From contig JACPVD010000306.1 in the NCBI GenBank assembly GCA_016191895.1, forward strand, positions 1 through 6,193: a DNA stretch of 6,193 bases, written 5' to 3'. Of this stretch, positions 5,632 through 6,193 are shown piece after piece; within the stretch, counting starts at the first letter, position 1; each line of letters opens with the position of its first letter. The position numbers were made by a program, and so were the translations under genes. This DNA comes from Chloroflexota bacterium (GTDB taxonomy: Bacteria > Chloroflexota > Anaerolineae > Anaerolineales > Villigracilaceae). The notes beneath the pieces are model-generated. The model was not told the DNA's origin, searched no databases, and was given only the letters and a program-made list of their open reading frames with translations.

Positions 5632-6193
5632 ATGATGCGATTTGACCGATTTACAGAGAGAGCGCAGGAGGCCGCCCAGCGCGCCGCCGAGATCATCCAG
5701 CGCTATGGACACAACCAGATAGACACCGAGCACATCCTGCTGGCGCTGATCGAACAGCCCGGCGGAGTGATTCCCCAAATCCTTGAAAAATTAAGCGTCA
5801 ACCCCGAAGCCCTCACCGAACGGCTCGATGCCACTTTGCGCGCCAGCCCGAAGGCCAATATCTTCGGCGGCGGCGCAGGACAGATTTTCATCACACCCCG
5901 CGTCAAGCGCATCATCGACCTTGCCAACGAAGAAGCCAACCGCCTCAAGGATGAATACATCTCCACCGAGCACATCTTCCTCGCCATCCTGACTGAGCGC
6001 AACACCCCCGCCGCCCGCATTTTGGAAAGTGCCGGGCTAAGCCGCGACCGTGTCTATGATTCGATTCAAGACCTGCGCGGTGGACAGCGCGTGACCGACC
6101 CGCAGGCCGAGACGAAATACCGCACCCTCGAAAAATATTCACGCGACTTAACACAACTTGCGCGCGAAGGCAAACTGGACCCGGTCATTGGCC
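5632..6193 (+). CDS. clpB: Clp AAA+ chaperone/unfoldase, ClpB-like, N-terminal part (3' end outside the window)
   Basis: The frame stays open to the window end, giving 187 residues of a protein that is usually about 850. Residues 7-54 ([31 protein letters not shown]) and 87-135 ([32 protein letters not shown]) are the two halves of the Clp N-domain, which helps bind substrates. Residues 149-187 ([30 protein letters not shown]) are the linker entering the first ATPase domain; the Walker A motif lies beyond the window. ClpB works with DnaK to rescue aggregated protein in the cytoplasm, while ClpC feeds the ClpP protease. GGVIPQIL and GGQRVTD favour ClpB, but without the middle coiled-coil or a ClpP-binding loop ClpC cannot be ruled out. 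The start at 5632 (MMRFDRF) could also be the adjacent ATG at 5635. Confidence 0.9.
   Translation, partial: MMRFDRFTERAQEAAQRAAEIIQRYGHNQIDTEHILLALIEQPGGVIPQILEKLSVNPEALTERLDATLRASPKANIFGGGAGQIFITPRVKRIIDLANEEANRLKDEYISTEHIFLAILTERNTPAARILESAGLSRDRVYDSIQDLRGGQRVTDPQAETKYRTLEKYSRDLTQLAREGKLDPVIG

Overview
The window most resembles a Chloroflexota genome, probably class Anaerolineae. This is inferred from family style, not a database match. The clues are cell-surface proteins ending in three cysteine-containing S-layer homology (SLH) repeats, lipoproteins with a short 'xxAC' lipobox, and a ClpB/ClpC-type chaperone with a long Clp N-domain.

Layout. Bases 2-1171 (+) hold the 3' part of a secreted beta-helix protein with a choice-of-anchor-Q-like motif and three SLH repeats. 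A 109-bp gap with a long stem-loop follows. Bases 1281-3431 (+) hold a complete paralogue with signal peptide, right-handed beta-helix and three SLH repeats. It converges, with a 25-bp gap, on a minus-strand lipoprotein gene (3457-4110). Upstream of that lies a minus-strand pair that looks like one transcription unit: a second lipoprotein (4719-5384) followed 8 nt later by a GNAT acetyltransferase (4249-4710). The two lipoprotein genes have promoters that align at 22 of 29 positions. Divergent from this unit, a Clp AAA+ chaperone gene begins at 5632 (+) and runs off the window. Its leader has an extended -10, a tandem 11-bp repeat at the -35 position, and a pair of mutually inverted 15-bp palindromes.

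Together the first four coding regions on the envelope theme (two SLH-anchored beta-helix proteins, two lipoproteins) suggest a surface or accessory region next to a housekeeping stress gene. The beta-helix proteins could bind or process polysaccharide, but no catalytic residues can be assigned. Neither lipoprotein has a recognisable function. No tRNA, rRNA, CRISPR array, transposase or defence gene was seen. I do not see a new multi-gene system. The most notable signals are the non-coding elements upstream of the Clp gene, the shared lipoprotein promoter, and the conserved SLH anchor joined to unlike passenger domains.
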